A stretch of 64,000 bases of DNA, from positions 3,162,001 to 3,226,000 of the forward strand of contig NC_053193.1 in the NCBI RefSeq assembly GCF_905163445.1. Reading direction: 5' to 3'. The notes under the pieces are model-generated. The model did not search any database. It saw nothing but the letters and a program-made list of their open reading frames with translations, and had not been told where the DNA came from. This DNA comes from Pararge aegeria. Taxonomy: Eukaryota; Arthropoda; Insecta; Lepidoptera; Nymphalidae. How positions within the stretch are numbered: position 1 is the first letter of the stretch; each line of letters starts with the position of its first letter. The position numbers were made by a program, and so were the translations under genes. Shown here one piece after another: positions 9,941-21,113 of this stretch.

Positions 9941-10265
9941 TAATCCCTACTAATCCCTACTAATGTTATAAATGTGAATGTAAGTTTGTTTGTTACGCTT
10001 TCACCCATAAACTACTAAACTGACCATCATGAAACTTTGTACACATATTCCTGTAGGTATTAGAGGTAACATAGGATGCTTTTCATCCCGAAATTAAGCT
10101 CAGTTCTTTTGGGAGAGGGGACGAAAGTGTTCGAGGTAAGTTTGCGTTTTATATAAGAATACACAAATTAAAAATTTCAGTGCAATTACACCTATATTGA
10201 ATGCCACATGTCTTTCGAAAAACAAAAACAAACGCAGACGAAGTTGCGGGAAACATCTAGCAGTT
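9941..10265 (+). repeat. Hel-1 (Helitron-like) copy with replaced middle
   Basis: Left part starts around ATCCCTACTAATGTTATAAATG and runs to GGGAGAGGGGACGAAAG. Right part from about 10200 has the family 3' end (AAACGCAGACGAAGTTGCGG) finishing at CATCTAG. The middle 10136-10200 does not match the family. Confidence 0.6.
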
Positions 10266-10932
10266 AATAAGCATCGCTTTTGAAGTAATATACAACGTGT
10301 AAACGAATTACAAAATACTGTCGAAACGTGCATAAGTGTATTCCATAAGGTAACCTTAGGAAGGTCCTTATGGAATATACTTCTAAAATACCCTCTAAAA
10401 TATATTAAATCAAAAGAAGCAAATTTATTTTTCCATACATAATTCAATAAATTCTTAATGACAACCCTATTGAAGACAAAAGACCAACACGCGCATAGTA
10501 CCTATGCTACGCGACGCGTACCTAATAAAGTGACAGGAGTCACATGATTTTGAACGGGATGAAGTGGTTCTATCTGATTTCTTTCAGACAAAACTATGGC
10601 AGTGGTTTATACAAAAACTATTAGTGTTTCGGTTTCACAGATAAGTCTCGGAGACAGTGAATAATGTGTCTCTAAAGCCTCTGAAGTAATATTTCGGTTT
10701 TCATTTGCACGTTGTCTACACCAGTATTATCACATTACCGCTTATAATAATCCTCATATCGTATGTAAGCTCTCATAGTAACTGAACCAGATGTCATACT
10801 TGAATGTACTGTTAGTGTGGTCAGAGACAGCTGCAGAGAGCATCAACTATTAATAAACTGAATAGCAGATGCCTATTGCATTGCTTAACAATGTATGACC
10901 AAATATACCATTATTTACATAATATTTATATA
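10266..10932. other. No feature recognised
   Basis: A+T-rich single-copy-looking sequence with no open frame or repeat identified. Confidence 0.35.
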
Positions 10933-10940
10933 CTACTAGC

Positions 10941-11084
10941 CAGTGGCGTGCACTGGGTTTCTTACCAGGGTATGCATACATCAGGAAAATGGTATAAAAG
11001 GACAAAAATCCTCCTCCTATACGAGTTATATATAAATTTTAGGGTAGGCAGTGCTTTTGTACATGTATGAAGTGCACGCCACTG
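10941..11084. mobile_element. MITE-1 (hAT-type) copy, 144 bp
   Basis: Ends CAGTGGCGTGCACT and AGTGCACGCCACTG are exact complements. The flanks carry a perfect 8-bp duplication, CTACTAGC (10933-10940 and 11085-11092). CAGTG ends and 8-bp duplications are hAT features. It sits at the CTAG terminus of the neighbouring Hel-1 copy, so it landed later. Confidence 0.9.
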
Positions 11085-11087
11085 CTA

Positions 11088-11552
11088 CTAGCTGCTGCCC
11101 GCGACTTCGTCTGCGTTTAATTTTGTTTTTTGATGTGGCATTAAATTTAGTTGAAGATCTAAAAAAAATTAAAGTATTCAGTATCGCTAAGTCTTAAATG
11201 AGGGGTTTGCTGCTGTCCGCTGCGGAGTTTTGCCCTCTATCTCCAACAACAGTTTGGGCAAATTGAAAACACAGATTGTAACCTCTATAGTACAAAAATA
11301 ATTATTTAAATCGGTTATAATTTGTCGGAGTTATGGTGTAAAATCGTCAAACACTAATCCCCTCTCCCAAAGGAACCGAGCTTAATGTCGCGATAAAAAG
11401 TATCCTATATTACTTCTAACACTTCCAAGAATAGGTGTACTAAGTCTCATGAGGATCGGTTAAGGAGTCTTTGCGTGAAAGCGTAACAAACAAACTTACA
11501 TTGACATTTATAATATTAGTAGGGAGGGATAGGGAAGTAGGGATAGTGATAG
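11088..11552 (-). repeat. Hel-1 (Helitron-like) copy, near full length
   Basis: On the minus strand it starts A|TCCCTATCACTATCCC, passes ATATTATAAATG and GGGAGAGGGGATTAG, and ends CGCGGGCAGCAGCTAG|T. A 5' TC, a 3' CTAG and placement between A and T agree with Helitron rules. No helicase or Rep coding is present. This is the best preserved member here. Confidence 0.6.
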
Positions 11553-11559
11553 GGATCTA

Positions 11560-11715
11560 CGTACCTACCCATTACCAGCCCACGAATGAGAAGGGTTTAG
11601 GCCGTAGTCTACCACGCTGGCCAGGTGCGGAAAAATCAGTGGTGCGTGCCGAGGCTCGAACTCGGAACCACGAAAGGAAAGCCGTAGCTTTAGTACCACC
11701 CACTAGGCTTTAACC
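11560..11715 (-). repeat. SINE-2 fragment
   Basis: Contains the complement of the SINE-2 core (ACCCATTACCAGCCCAC, GTAGTCTACCACGCTGGCC) and a tRNA-like B-box remnant, GAGGCTCGAACTCGG. Confidence 0.6.
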
Positions 11716-11749
11716 GCTTATGAATAACATGTTACATAAATACTTATAA

Positions 11750-11900
11750 GTAGCGGACCCCAGCGCCATCTGTCGGGCTAACTTGTGACTCTAAACCACT
11801 CAAACGTATACCAAAAATACATTCAAATCGGTCCAGCCGTCTAGGAGGAGTTCAGTGTCAAACACACGCACACAAGAAATAGGTATATTTATAAAGATAC
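11750..11900 (-). repeat. Hel-2 (Helitron-like) copy
   Basis: Shares GCGGACCCCAGCGCCATCTG, ATCGGTCCAGC and GGAGGAGTTCAGTG with the copies at 25681 and 39941. The terminal CTAG has mutated to GTAG here. Confidence 0.65.
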
Positions 11901-11904
11901 ACAG

Positions 11905-12030
11905 ATAAACACTCAGACTCTGAAAAAACCATTAATGTTCATCGCACAAATATTTTTCAGTTGTGGGAATCGAACCCACAACCTTGGTCTCAAGAACAAG
12001 GTTGCTACCCAGTGAGCCAATCGGCCGTCG
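11905..12030 (-). repeat. SINE-1 head fragment
   Basis: Minus-strand tRNA-like head with intact B box (complement GGAATCGAACCCACAAC) and part of the body (ACAGATAAACACTCAGAC). The 3' half is absent. Confidence 0.75.
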
Positions 12031-13398
12031 AATATGTGACTAAGATATATAAAACCTACCATTATTAGCTCTATCTCTCTCTCCTGTTAGACAGAAGGCC
12101 TCGGTACTGCAACAGGACGTTAAGTCTGAAGATGAGGACGGAGAACTTAATTGGATAGACTACAACAAACAAACCCAAATAGGTATATGATACGAATAGT
12201 TTTAACAGAGACACGAAAACACTTTAACAATATAAATATAGGGCAATTTTTTTATATGTGAAAGGTTCGCGACACACAATTCGAGTGAACGTTTCGAGGT
12301 AAAAAGGCTTTAGCGTGAGTGAGTCACTAAATGAGTCAACAATTCTGCACCGAGGGAAACCTGCGACCTTTGTTTAAAAAATGTAGGTTATTGATCCATG
12401 ATCGCAATGAACACGTTCGCTGTATTACAAAACTTTGAAATCTAAATCCAATTCCAAGTAGGTAGACTTAGTGCCTATAAGAAAATTTTAAAACGACTCA
12501 ATTACCAGCTTGAAAGATTCTTATGAGAAGAAAAAGAAACTCAACAGTTGCTCTTTTCTAACATAAACGTTTTACAAGTTAACAATCGTCATTCTATCTT
12601 CCTAGTTATGAAAGCGTAGCGATATGCTTCCAAATTCCAATCACTGTTATTTTAGCCTGCTTATTCTTTGACTGACTTTGAATTTAGTTCTCCTACGGAT
12701 TTCTTCATTACGACTTTCTTCCCTTAGAGAAACTCCTAACATAAACCGTTCCATAGCACGCAGCGCGACTTAAAACTTGTTGACAAGGCCTCGTTTCCAC
12801 GTTTCCGTACGTAATCTCAGGCAGGACACACTCACGCCTTTACTTGCTTTAAATTAAATAAAAATTACATCTCCAATGTTGCCTTAAATGGCAAAATCAA
12901 TTCACAAGTTACGAATGTCTCGGTGATATCATGTAATGACAGTGATGTCACTATAGAGAAACTTAACTCCTTATAAAGTACCCGCGAACACGTAATTTTA
13001 AGATTGACGTCCCACTTGCCCACAAATAGAGTTCAGGTCTAATAAAATACGATATGTCTAATATACGTCTCGCTACGCCGAGTCATAACCTAACCTAATT
13101 TTACGCGATTTGAAATTTAACGCTCACAATTGTCTCGCATGCTGCTGCTGGGTACAATACGTACGTCTATATAGGTATAACACATATAGGTACGTCCTGA
13201 AATTCTTCGTGCGCAGGTACTATTTAATCCAGTAGAGAATAAGATTCCAGCCTTATTATCAATGTCTGAGTGGGCAAAAGCCACTTTGAAGATATCGATA
13301 TGAATCAAAAACTCACACGATGTTCACGTGTGGGTGTCTAGACGCTTTTAGGTAACAGATAATTAATTTTAAGCCAGAAAAAGAGGAGGAAAAACCTT
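12031..13398. other. No gene or repeat recognised
   Basis: A+T-rich with small G+C-richer patches. All frames are short. No tandem structure and no sharp element ends seen. Confidence 0.35.
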
Positions 13399-13650
13399 GC
13401 TCACGATATTACCGCCATGTGGAATGTTGAGTCGACCGTTATTGTTCCGATTGTCGTTTCAGTCAATGGTCTTCTCGCGAAAAGCTTCGATCAACGTCTT
13501 GAGAAGCTTTCGCTTGGTTGTTGGATCAAGGGTCGCATACAGAAGTCCTTGAAACGACGCGAATTCTGAAGAGGTTCCTCTCTCTGGAGCCCCGACCGCC
13601 GGTTGCTTGGGCATTCAAAAGCCCCGCAAGCGGAGTGTGGATGTTTTTTA
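13399..13650 (+). pseudogene. LT-3: LINE C-terminal fragment (intact site for the 45217 SINE)
   Basis: Reads NLAHDITAMWNVESTV then VVSVNGLLAKSFDQRLEKLS, LGCWIKGRIQK, and stops after about 55 codons. It resembles the C-terminal domain after the reverse transcriptase in some insect LINEs. The same sequence at 45013-45500 (minus) is split by a SINE; here the site is uninterrupted. The 3' end is G+C-rich and finishes near an A/T-rich run at 13650-13692. Confidence 0.65.
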
Positions 13651-14200
13651 TTTTATTTTTAAGCATTGCTAAAAATTAAAAAAAAAAAAAGATTAAATGA
13701 TAGCATAAATATATAAACTAATGAAAGTAGGCTACAATAGCAAAAAAAATGCCCGAAAAAGAGGTCGAGCTCCTACCCAACGCGCTATCATCGCTTTATC
13801 GTACTTTTTGTATTACGCCAAAATGTCAATCAATAACAAATGGACTTTGAATTTTCCAAAGAAGATAACTATGTTTTTTTTTTTCTATCGAGAAATTTTT
13901 ACTGACTCTCGTAAAGCGGACCATGTAGTCCTAAATATGGGCAAGAATAACATATAAATTACTCACTCTTAAACAGAATAATTACTTACTTAAATTAAAA
14001 AGTTAAAAAAGTAATTTTGATAAACAGTGTTTACAGCCAGTGAGCATCAATTACATAATGTGGGGTCGGAAACTCAGGTGTTAATTTTAGTAATGGGTTA
14101 GCGGGCATACGAGTCCTGACACTCGCGAGTCGCGCGGCCACGATTCAAGCGGGTAAAGCCGCGGGAATTTCATACTAATATTGTGAACTAGCTCGACTGC

Positions 14201-14434
14201 TTCGTAAGTCTAGTAGTTAGAGCGTGATCGACTGCAAATCACGAGGTTCTAGGTTCGATTTGTAAATTGTAAATATTGATGTTGGAAAAGGGCAACAAAT
14301 GAGTTTCTTGCCGGCTCTTCTCGGTAGAATCTGCTTTCCGAACCGGTAGTACATTCACTACAAACATACATACTTGACGTTTTAAAAGTGCTTATAAAGT
14401 AGGCCTACTTGAAATAAATTAATTTTGAATAGCT
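14201..14434 (+). repeat. tRNA-like head joined to LT-1 (LINE 3' tail)
   Basis: 14201-14262 has tRNA-like boxes (TAGTAGTTAGAGCG and GGTTCTAGGTTCGAT). From 14275 comes the LT-1 tail: GTTGGAAAAGGGCAACAAAT, TCTCGGTAGAATCTGCTTTC, TTAAAAGTGCTTATAAAG and the terminal TTGAAATAAATTAATTTTGA. A tRNA head on a LINE tail is the layout of a SINE mobilised by that LINE. Confidence 0.6.
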
Positions 14435-14436
14435 CG

Positions 14437-14697
14437 GAGAACCGATGGACGTCGGAGTCCCAAGGTAATGGAATGGCGACGGTAAACGCAGCGTTGGTCG
14501 ACCTCCAACGAAGTAGACAGACGGCATCAAACGAGTCACGGGGAGCCGTTGGACACAAGCGGCACAAGATAGTGGATATTAGAACGCCCTACAAAAGGCC
14601 AACGCCCAGCAGTGGGCGCCAATCGATTGAAGTGATGATGATGACAAAAGGTTGCTTACGTAAGTTACGTAAAATTAAGAACGAATTTACAAATTGG
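14437..14697 (+). repeat. LT-2 LINE 3' end, first copy of a segmental duplication
   Basis: GAGAACCGATGGACGTCGGA through CCAGCAGTGGGCGCC to a GATGATGATG tail. This is the common lepidopteran LINE ending whose intact form encodes the last residues of ORF2; here it is frame-broken. Homology with the copy starting at 14855 continues past the tail (TTGCTTACGT, ATTAAG, ACGAATTT), so it is a local duplication rather than a second insertion. Confidence 0.65.
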
Positions 14698-14854
14698 CGG
14701 TGACGGCCCGTGCCTCAACGCACGTTAAGCTGTCGGTCCTGCGTCTGATCTCTTTTCGGTCGTGCCGGAGCTGCCGTCCCATCGGACTATGAGAGTGAGG
14801 TAAAAGATAGTGCATCCGTGTTTGCATTCATACTGGTGCATTATAATATCTCCC

Positions 14855-15115
14855 GAGAACCGATGGACGTCGGAGTCCCAAGGTAATGGAATGGCGACGG
14901 TAAACGCAGCGTTGGTCGACCTACAACGAAGTAGACAGACGGCATCAAACGAGTCACGGGGAGCCGTTGGACACAAGCGGCACAAGATAGTGGATTTTAG
15001 AACGCCCTACAAAAGGCCAACGCCCAGCAGTGGACGCCAATCAATTAAAGTGATGATGATGATGACAAAAGTTTAAAGTTGTTGCTTACGTGACATTAAG
15101 TACGAATTTCAAAGT
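14855..15115 (+). repeat. LT-2 LINE 3' end, second copy of the duplication
   Basis: About 418 bp downstream of the first copy in the same orientation, with a few substitutions and one extra GAT in the tail. Between the copies, 14698-14800 carries the complement-type motif CCCGTGCCTCAACGCACGTT that recurs near 60690. Confidence 0.65.
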
Positions 15116-15370
15116 TACGTTACGTAGGTTTAAAGTTCGTATTTAAATAAAAATATATTATTATTATTATATAAAAGATATGCTGGTTTTGAGCCTTCGT
15201 TGGAAAACTCATCATAAATGACAGTTCCATTATCTGGATACAATATTACAACACATTAGCGAAACTGAGATACTGATAGACTATATCAATGTCAGGACCT
15301 TACATTAGGTATATGAAACTTTTATATAAAACGCGTGGGTTGAAACCACTATCTTTATTCGATAATTTCA
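15116..15370. other. No feature recognised
   Basis: A+T-rich sequence with a TTATTATTATT run near 15159. Confidence 0.3.
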
Positions 15371-15374
15371 TTAA

Positions 15375-15915
15375 CCCGATGCCAATGACGCTGGGTCATA
15401 TTGACCGAGCGAAATTAAAACTGACCTAAAATTTTTATGTCACAAGAACTATTTGTGTAACTGGAAGAACAGCCTTATACTGTTCCGCTTTTTTACACAA
15501 CAGCTAGTATACTCAGTCTATTGCCGCCTGCAAAGCGAGAAACGTCAAGTCAAAACCGATCATTATGATTCTTGCTCATGGCTTGCGTAATATTTAAGTG
15601 GTTTTCATTTATTTAGTGTTTGTCTTTAGACATTATAACTAGAGCAATTGTTATTAATACAATCATATAGGCAATATTGCTTAAAACGTGAGTATATGTT
15701 ACACAGGCGTACAAAAATTCGCTGTAAATACTTACTATAACATGTGTTATTGAGGAAGACCATGAAAGTTTCATTTGCCTAATATACTGCTCGTATCTTA
15801 GTAATAAACCCTTTGTTTATACCATATTATATAAGAAGATACATCTTTTAACTACGCAATCATTTGTCAATATAATTCGGGTCATAATGACCCGAAGTCA
15901 GTTACGTTAACCGGG
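15375..15915. mobile_element. piggyBac-type MITE, 541 bp
   Basis: TTAA at 15371-15374 and 15916-15919 flank ends that begin CCCG. The left end CCCGATGCCAATGACGCTGG and the complement of the right end (CCCGGTTAACGTAACTGACT) share CCCG, a TGAC block and then GGGTCATNNTGACC. TTAA targets and CCC ends are the piggyBac hallmark. There is no transposase frame inside. The interior is A+T-rich. Confidence 0.65.
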
Positions 15916-16059
15916 TTAAATTATTTTTTGACCAAGTAATTGTTAATGTGACTCTTATCAATAATATAGATAAAATCGGTACAACGAAGTTCTATAAGAT
16001 AGTCGGAGACTGCCCTTTTCGATCTACTTCCTCCCTCACCTTTTTACTATAAAGGCATT

Positions 16060-16165
16060 GTTAGGATTGGCACGAAAGCACTAACTTCCACGTGAGATGG
16101 TATTAGGTTGTCTGGAGGGGATCGCTTCAAGCGATAAGGCCGCTTTTTGCATTTATATATATTTT
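16060..16165 (+). repeat. LT-4: LINE 3' UTR fragment
   Basis: TTGTCTGGAGGGGATCGCTT with CAAGCGATAAGGCCGC. The same inverted GCGAT...ATCGC hairpin and GATAAGGCCG occur at 50440 and, inverted, at 46490. A known type of lepidopteran LINE 3' end. Confidence 0.55.
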
Positions 16166-17654
16166 TGTTCAACTATACACAAGAAATAAATACTTTCTAC
16201 GAAATTTTGAAGTCGTAGCCAAGTCAAAATGTAGAATATTACCGTTTACTTACCTGGCTTTCCTTTATATAGTAGGTACCTGATACAAAATTAGGTACCT
16301 AATAAATAGTCCTAATAAAAATAAATAAATAAATAAAAGGCATTACATTTGACTTTAAAATGTTATAGAAAATATGTATTTCTTGCTTTTTAGTTGTTTC
16401 ACAAAGTCGGTTCTTTTTTGTAAAAAAAAAAAAAATGTTTGAATAAAATTTTAATCTTGTCTAGGTACTAGGTACAGTTACTCGTAAAAACTCAGTTACA
16501 AGTTAACAAGTAGAGCTGGAAACTACGGATGTATATGAAGTAACAAGTGGATCCCGCTTATCCAATCTGAACCCAACTGCCTTGAAATGTGTTCAATACA
16601 CAAAGTAATTAAATTTCAATGAGCACTTTCACCGAGGGTAACAATTTACACGCAGACGTGGGCGACGCGTGGGCAGTTATTTATGTGTAATGCTTTTTGA
16701 GAAATACTGCGTGTAACAGACACTGTTATGTTCAATGATGATAATTGTTCTGAGATTTTTTTACACCCTTTATTTTAGCTCCACCTCTATGTATGTTTGT
16801 AGCAGACTCCTTTGGACTTGATTTTGACCCTCCTCAAACGGTCTGATTTTGTTCAAACTTTGTACATATATTGAGAACCAATACGCTAATATGATAAGAT
16901 TATTCTATTTTTCAATTCGAAAATAAGATTTTTGTTTAATTTATATAATTTTCATCTATAGTCGATAAGACAGGAATAATGATAATTTTAATTTCCGACC
17001 ATTATTATCTTTAGCCCATTTCTGTAATATGAACTTTGATGGTGAATGGTAAACCGATTAATTTTGCTATAATAAAAATAGTAATGAAAAACTAAAAATC
17101 ACGCTTTTTTAAATGAACTAAAGTAAAAGGTTGAAACTACATAGTTTGATTTTCTATACCAAGCGTGTTTTTTAGTTTTTTTTAACTATTAATTTATAAG
17201 GTATTTTTTAAGCTGTTGATTTAATTACCTATTAGAGTGAGGAAGGATATTTCTTTACTACAAATGTATGTCAAACAAATACTTTTGTTGTAGGGAATTA
17301 TATTATATATCTACTAATGACGGGATGATTAAATGTACCTTTATTTGTTTATTTTATCGACATGCACTGCTAAATTGTGGCTAATTTATAATAGATATTC
17401 TGCAATTAGATCATTAATCGACTCAAGACCAACATATAGCATGAGGTATAACTGGTTTTTAGTTTATTTTATTTTATTAAGTAACATAATTTTAACATAT
17501 CTTTTTTTATGTTTTCTTGGATATGTTTTTATGTGTTGTTTTTTCAAAAATAAAAGATGTATTATTATTATTAATGCAGCTTGCTTCTTTTAAAGAATTT
17601 GTATAATTGGTTATACGCACATTTGCTATAAACACATTTTGCTGCTATGTACAC
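16166..17654. other. No gene recognised; very A+T-rich
   Basis: Contains short runs (AATAAATAAATAAATAAA near 16321, A-run near 16423). An 86-codon frame at 17333 is composed of F, I, Y, L and C residues as expected by chance in such DNA. Confidence 0.35.
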
Positions 17655-17757
17655 AAATTGTTTGTTATCAACGCATCAAAAGTGCCATCTATGTGTCTGT
17701 TTGAATATAGAAATATTTGTCGTTGACTTTGGTAAAACCGTTGGCTGTATCCATTAA
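17655..17757 (+). repeat. LINE 3' tail ending in GACTTTG
   Basis: TCAAAAGTGCCATCTATGTG and TATAGAAATATTTGTCGTTG match 59076-59130, where the same tail ends ATATTTGACTTTGACTTTG. Confidence 0.5.
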
Positions 17758-18110
17758 ACAAACAATCATTCCACTTTAATGTATAAGCATACATATATAT
17801 TTCAATAAAGCGGTAGCGGTGGGTCCATCAATGACAATTCAAATTCACTGTAGATAAATCTATTGAATATGCAGCTATGACTACACAAAGTTTCATGCAT
17901 TCATACGTGTTTTATGGCTAGCGCAAATATCGGCATCGGGAAATATAGAGTTACAAACATGGCGAAATGTTAGAGCTACCATGGTTCCAGCAAGCCCATA
18001 CGTAGACTGTCCGCCCGTCTGTCAGTGGCGAAAACCGCTGCCGCCGTATCGGGTTTCGCGGTTTTAGCGTACTGTCGATTCCGCATGGGGAAGCGTACTC
18101 TAAGACCAGT

Positions 18111-18150
18111 GGCGTGCCTAGGATTTTTAATCAAGATAGTCACCAGCCAG
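18111..18150 (+). repeat. MITE-1 end fragment
   Basis: ACCAGTGGCGTGCCTAGG matches the left terminus of MITE-1; no right end follows. Confidence 0.4.
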
Positions 18151-18239
18151 GTACATGTTACTTTTTTTTTTTTCTGTATTCCAAAAGAAGTTTTAGACTA
18201 GGTACATTCTCGATAAGAATATTTATTTGATGTTGCAGT

Positions 18240-18465
18240 TTGACGGCCCATTGGCGCAGTTTGCTTTCTCAGCCAAAGGCCGTGGGTTCGATTCCCACGA
18301 CTGGAAAATGTTTGTGTGATGAACATGAATGTTTTTCAGTGTCTGGGTGTTTATCTGCATATTAAAAGTATTTTATGTATATTATTCATAAAAATATTCA
18401 CGCTCACTTTAGAGCTAGGTAGATGGCGATGTGTGTATTGTCGTAGTATATTTATTTATTTATTT
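18240..18465 (+). repeat. SINE-1 copy with AGTTT duplication
   Basis: Head (TTGGCGCAGTTTGC, B box GGGTTCGATTCC), body and GTCGTAGTATATTTATTT end are present, with a deletion in the 3' half (CGCTCACTTTAGAGC). AGTTT occurs at both edges (18237 and 18466), a plausible target duplication. Confidence 0.85.
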
Positions 18466-18716
18466 AGTTTAAGATGTTACAGATAAACTGTTAGACATAA
18501 AAGGGCAGTTTTATTGAGGTTTTATTTTTCTTTATTGGGTACGACTTCGACTTCACAGTCGCATTTTTTGCGAGTGCATAATTGTGCAATATTTTCCAAA
18601 AAACCTGGGATAAATTAAGTTAAACTTTGTGTCTCTGCAAAACATAATCAAATAGCGTGTAGCGTTTTAGCTGTCTTTCTCATCTGTAGCAAAATTATTA
18701 TTCCACTGCAAGTTAT

Positions 18717-19205
18717 CTGCAATCTCACCTGATGGTGAGTGATTATGCAGTCTATAATGGTAGCGAGCTTTCACGTTAGGGAGTATGGCAGTTATATTAA
18801 AAACATATCCCTGATCGGCGTCTACGCGACATGGTATCGGAATGCTAAATCACTTAGCAACACGCCTTTGTCGGTAGGCAGGGCCACTAACTAGGCACGA
18901 CCGAAGCCTCCCACCCAACTCACCTGGTGGTGAGTGATGATGCAGTCTATAATGGTAGCGAGCTTTCACGTTAGGGAGTATGGCAGTTATAATAAAATCC
19001 CTAATTGGTGTCTACGCGACATCGAGCCGGAGTGCTAAATAGCTTAGCGGTACGTCTTTGTCGGTAGTCAGGGCCACTAAGTAGGCACGACCGAAGCCGA
19101 GAGAAAATTCAGATATTATAAATACCCAAACTGTCCCTGCCAGGAATCAAACCCGGGAGCACTAACTTTAAACCACATCGCTCACCGTTGCGCCAGGGAC
19201 GTCGG
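18717..19205 (-). repeat. SINE-3 with internal duplication
   Basis: Minus-strand head at 19140-19205 has A box TGGCGCAACGGTGAGCG and B box GGGTTTGATTCC. The 3' part occurs twice in tandem (18725-18915 and 18924-19100), sharing GCAGTCTATAATGGTAGCGA, CTTTCACGTTAGGGAG and GGGCCACTAA. Differences between the two show the duplication is not recent. Confidence 0.7.
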
Positions 19206-19590
19206 CAAAAACATAAAACGAAGAACCACGTGTTTTCACGCGCATTTTTATGCATTTGTGTAAAAACTCACGTGAGATTAGGATAGGGGACCAAATCTCA
19301 CGACATCACACCTCATGACCATCATCATGTAAATAATGGATGCCCCCAATAATAAGATAACTCGAAATCTCGAGAGTAAGTACGCTGACAAACGTTTCGT
19401 TGACGAGCCCACGTGCGGACTGCGAGTGTTTCTACTGCAGCGGGTTACATGCCGGGTCGACGTCCGGTGGCCTTGCCCTTCTAATTTGTGATCGAAACTC
19501 GCCAATGTATGGATTTCGTTGAATATTCGAGCAGAGTAGCCCAAAGCTCTACGTAATCTTATACGTGCGTGTACTAGTTTGAAGCGGTTA

Positions 19591-19925
19591 TAGCCTCGTG
19601 TTTAGGACTTCGGCTACACTTTCTGAAGGGCCGAGTTCGAATCCCAGCACGCAACTTTTTCTAATTTATGTGTGCTTTATAAAATTAAAACATCGTGAGG
19701 AAACCTACATGCCTGAGGATTTCCTATAATGTGCATGCAGTTCCAAGTTAAACACGGCCCGGATGGTAGAATATACGACAATACATCACAGCGACTCCGT
19801 GACGTCCGATTTCTCACGCCTTTCGAACGGCCTATACAACGTCGCTACGTTCAAGACCTATGTCTTGACCTATATCCGTAAGAGGAAGGCGCATGCATAT
19901 TGCTAAATTCGGCATTCAAATGAAT
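19591..19925 (+). repeat. SINE-2 head fused to a second repeat
   Basis: 19591-19735 resembles SINE-2 (GAGTTCGAATCCCAGCACGC, CATCGTGAGGAAACC). From 19741 the sequence switches to a unit also present at 22617-22800. That unit reads TIHHSDSVTSDFSRLSNG in one frame and may be a degraded coding end. Confidence 0.55.
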
Positions 19926-20079
19926 GAAAAAAAAAAAAAGGTAATTAAATATACTATTCTGCTAGAGGAGATCTGTGCTATAACGAGCTGGTAATGGGTG
20001 ATGATGATGACTAGTTGGTTCTAAGCCAATTAACACAACAGTTATATTTTACAACAGTTTATAAAGCAGTAAGCATGTT

Positions 20080-20271
20080 TGCATGCATACAGCAGCAAAA
20101 CTGCATAAAACGGCAAAAAAACTCCTCTTTTACGAGTTATATATATAACGTTTAGGGTAGGCAGTGCTTTTGTGCATGTATGAAGTGCAGGCCACCGACT
20201 ACCATCTTAGACTGTATCATCACTTACCACCAGGTGAGATTGCAGTCAAGGGCTAACTGGTAGTGGAATAA
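20080..20271 (+). repeat. MITE-1 copy with worn ends, then a 3'-UTR fragment
   Basis: GCAGCAAAACTGCATAAAAC, TTACGAGTTATATATA and GGGTAGGCAGTGCTTTTGTG are MITE-1 interior; the right end reads GTGCAGGCCACCGA. 20206-20271 carries CACCAGGTGAGATTGCAGTC, the same core as near 6165. Confidence 0.6.
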
Positions 20272-20937
20272 TAAAAAATTAACTGATTTTATTAAGTCTT
20301 AAAAAACTGGATGGACCGGTTGTGACTGTACGAGTAAATAATTAAAACCTCGATCGCAGCTTTGGGTTTTTCTTAATATATTAAAAAAAATAAAAAAGTA
20401 AGAAATAAATTAGGATAATAAAACGGTACCTACTCGGCGTTATAATCTCTGCACCTTCTACCCATTACAGTAAGCAAATAAACTGAAGTGTTGGCATAAA
20501 TGCGTGAGATAAACACGATACTTTATTGGTGTTATCTTTCCGTCAATTACTGCGATCAGCTGAATGCGTTGATGGTTGCGTGGCGGTGCCTTTTGGCCAA
20601 TTAATTCCCATGAATCATGTTACTCGGTTTGTAACTGTTCAAATAAGCCTGACCGCGCGATTTCTACAATCTGGCAACGGATTATCCCGACAGCCAAAGC
20701 CTTATTATTAAAAAAAAAACAGGTGATAACAAACAAGAGGTGTAAAATATTTTGCAGATGTAGAATAAAACTTAATTCGTGAAAAGTTGAATTGAAAGAA
20801 AACTGACAATTTTCCCCAAAAAATATTACATCTCGAGGAATAACTAAACAATATGATAAGACAAACTTCTTGATAGCGGCTAGATTTCTCACCGACGGCA
20901 ACTTATAACTGAGCTGCGCTTAATGTTGAAATGATTG
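20272..20937. other. No gene or repeat recognised
   Basis: A+T-rich. Three overlapping 60-93-codon frames at 20526-20901 have no recognisable domain. Confidence 0.35.
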
Positions 20938-21113
20938 TTAATGTTGATGTTGGAAAAGAGCAACTACTGAGTTTTTTGACGGCTCTTCTCGGTAGAATCT
21001 GCTTTCCGAACCGGTGGTAGAGTCACTACAAACATACATACTGGACGTTTCAAAAGTGCTTATAAATTAGGCCTACTTGAAATAAATGAATTTGAATTTG
21101 AATTTGAAAACTA
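20938..21113 (+). repeat. LT-1 LINE 3' tail
   Basis: GTTGGAAAAGAGCAACTACT through CTTCTCGGTAGAATCTGC to a GAATTTGAATTTGAA end repeat. Confidence 0.7.

Noticed and set aside
17333..17593. 86-codon frame with membrane-like composition
   Set aside because: F/I/Y/L/C-rich translation is expected by chance from very A+T-rich DNA; no repeat-independent support.
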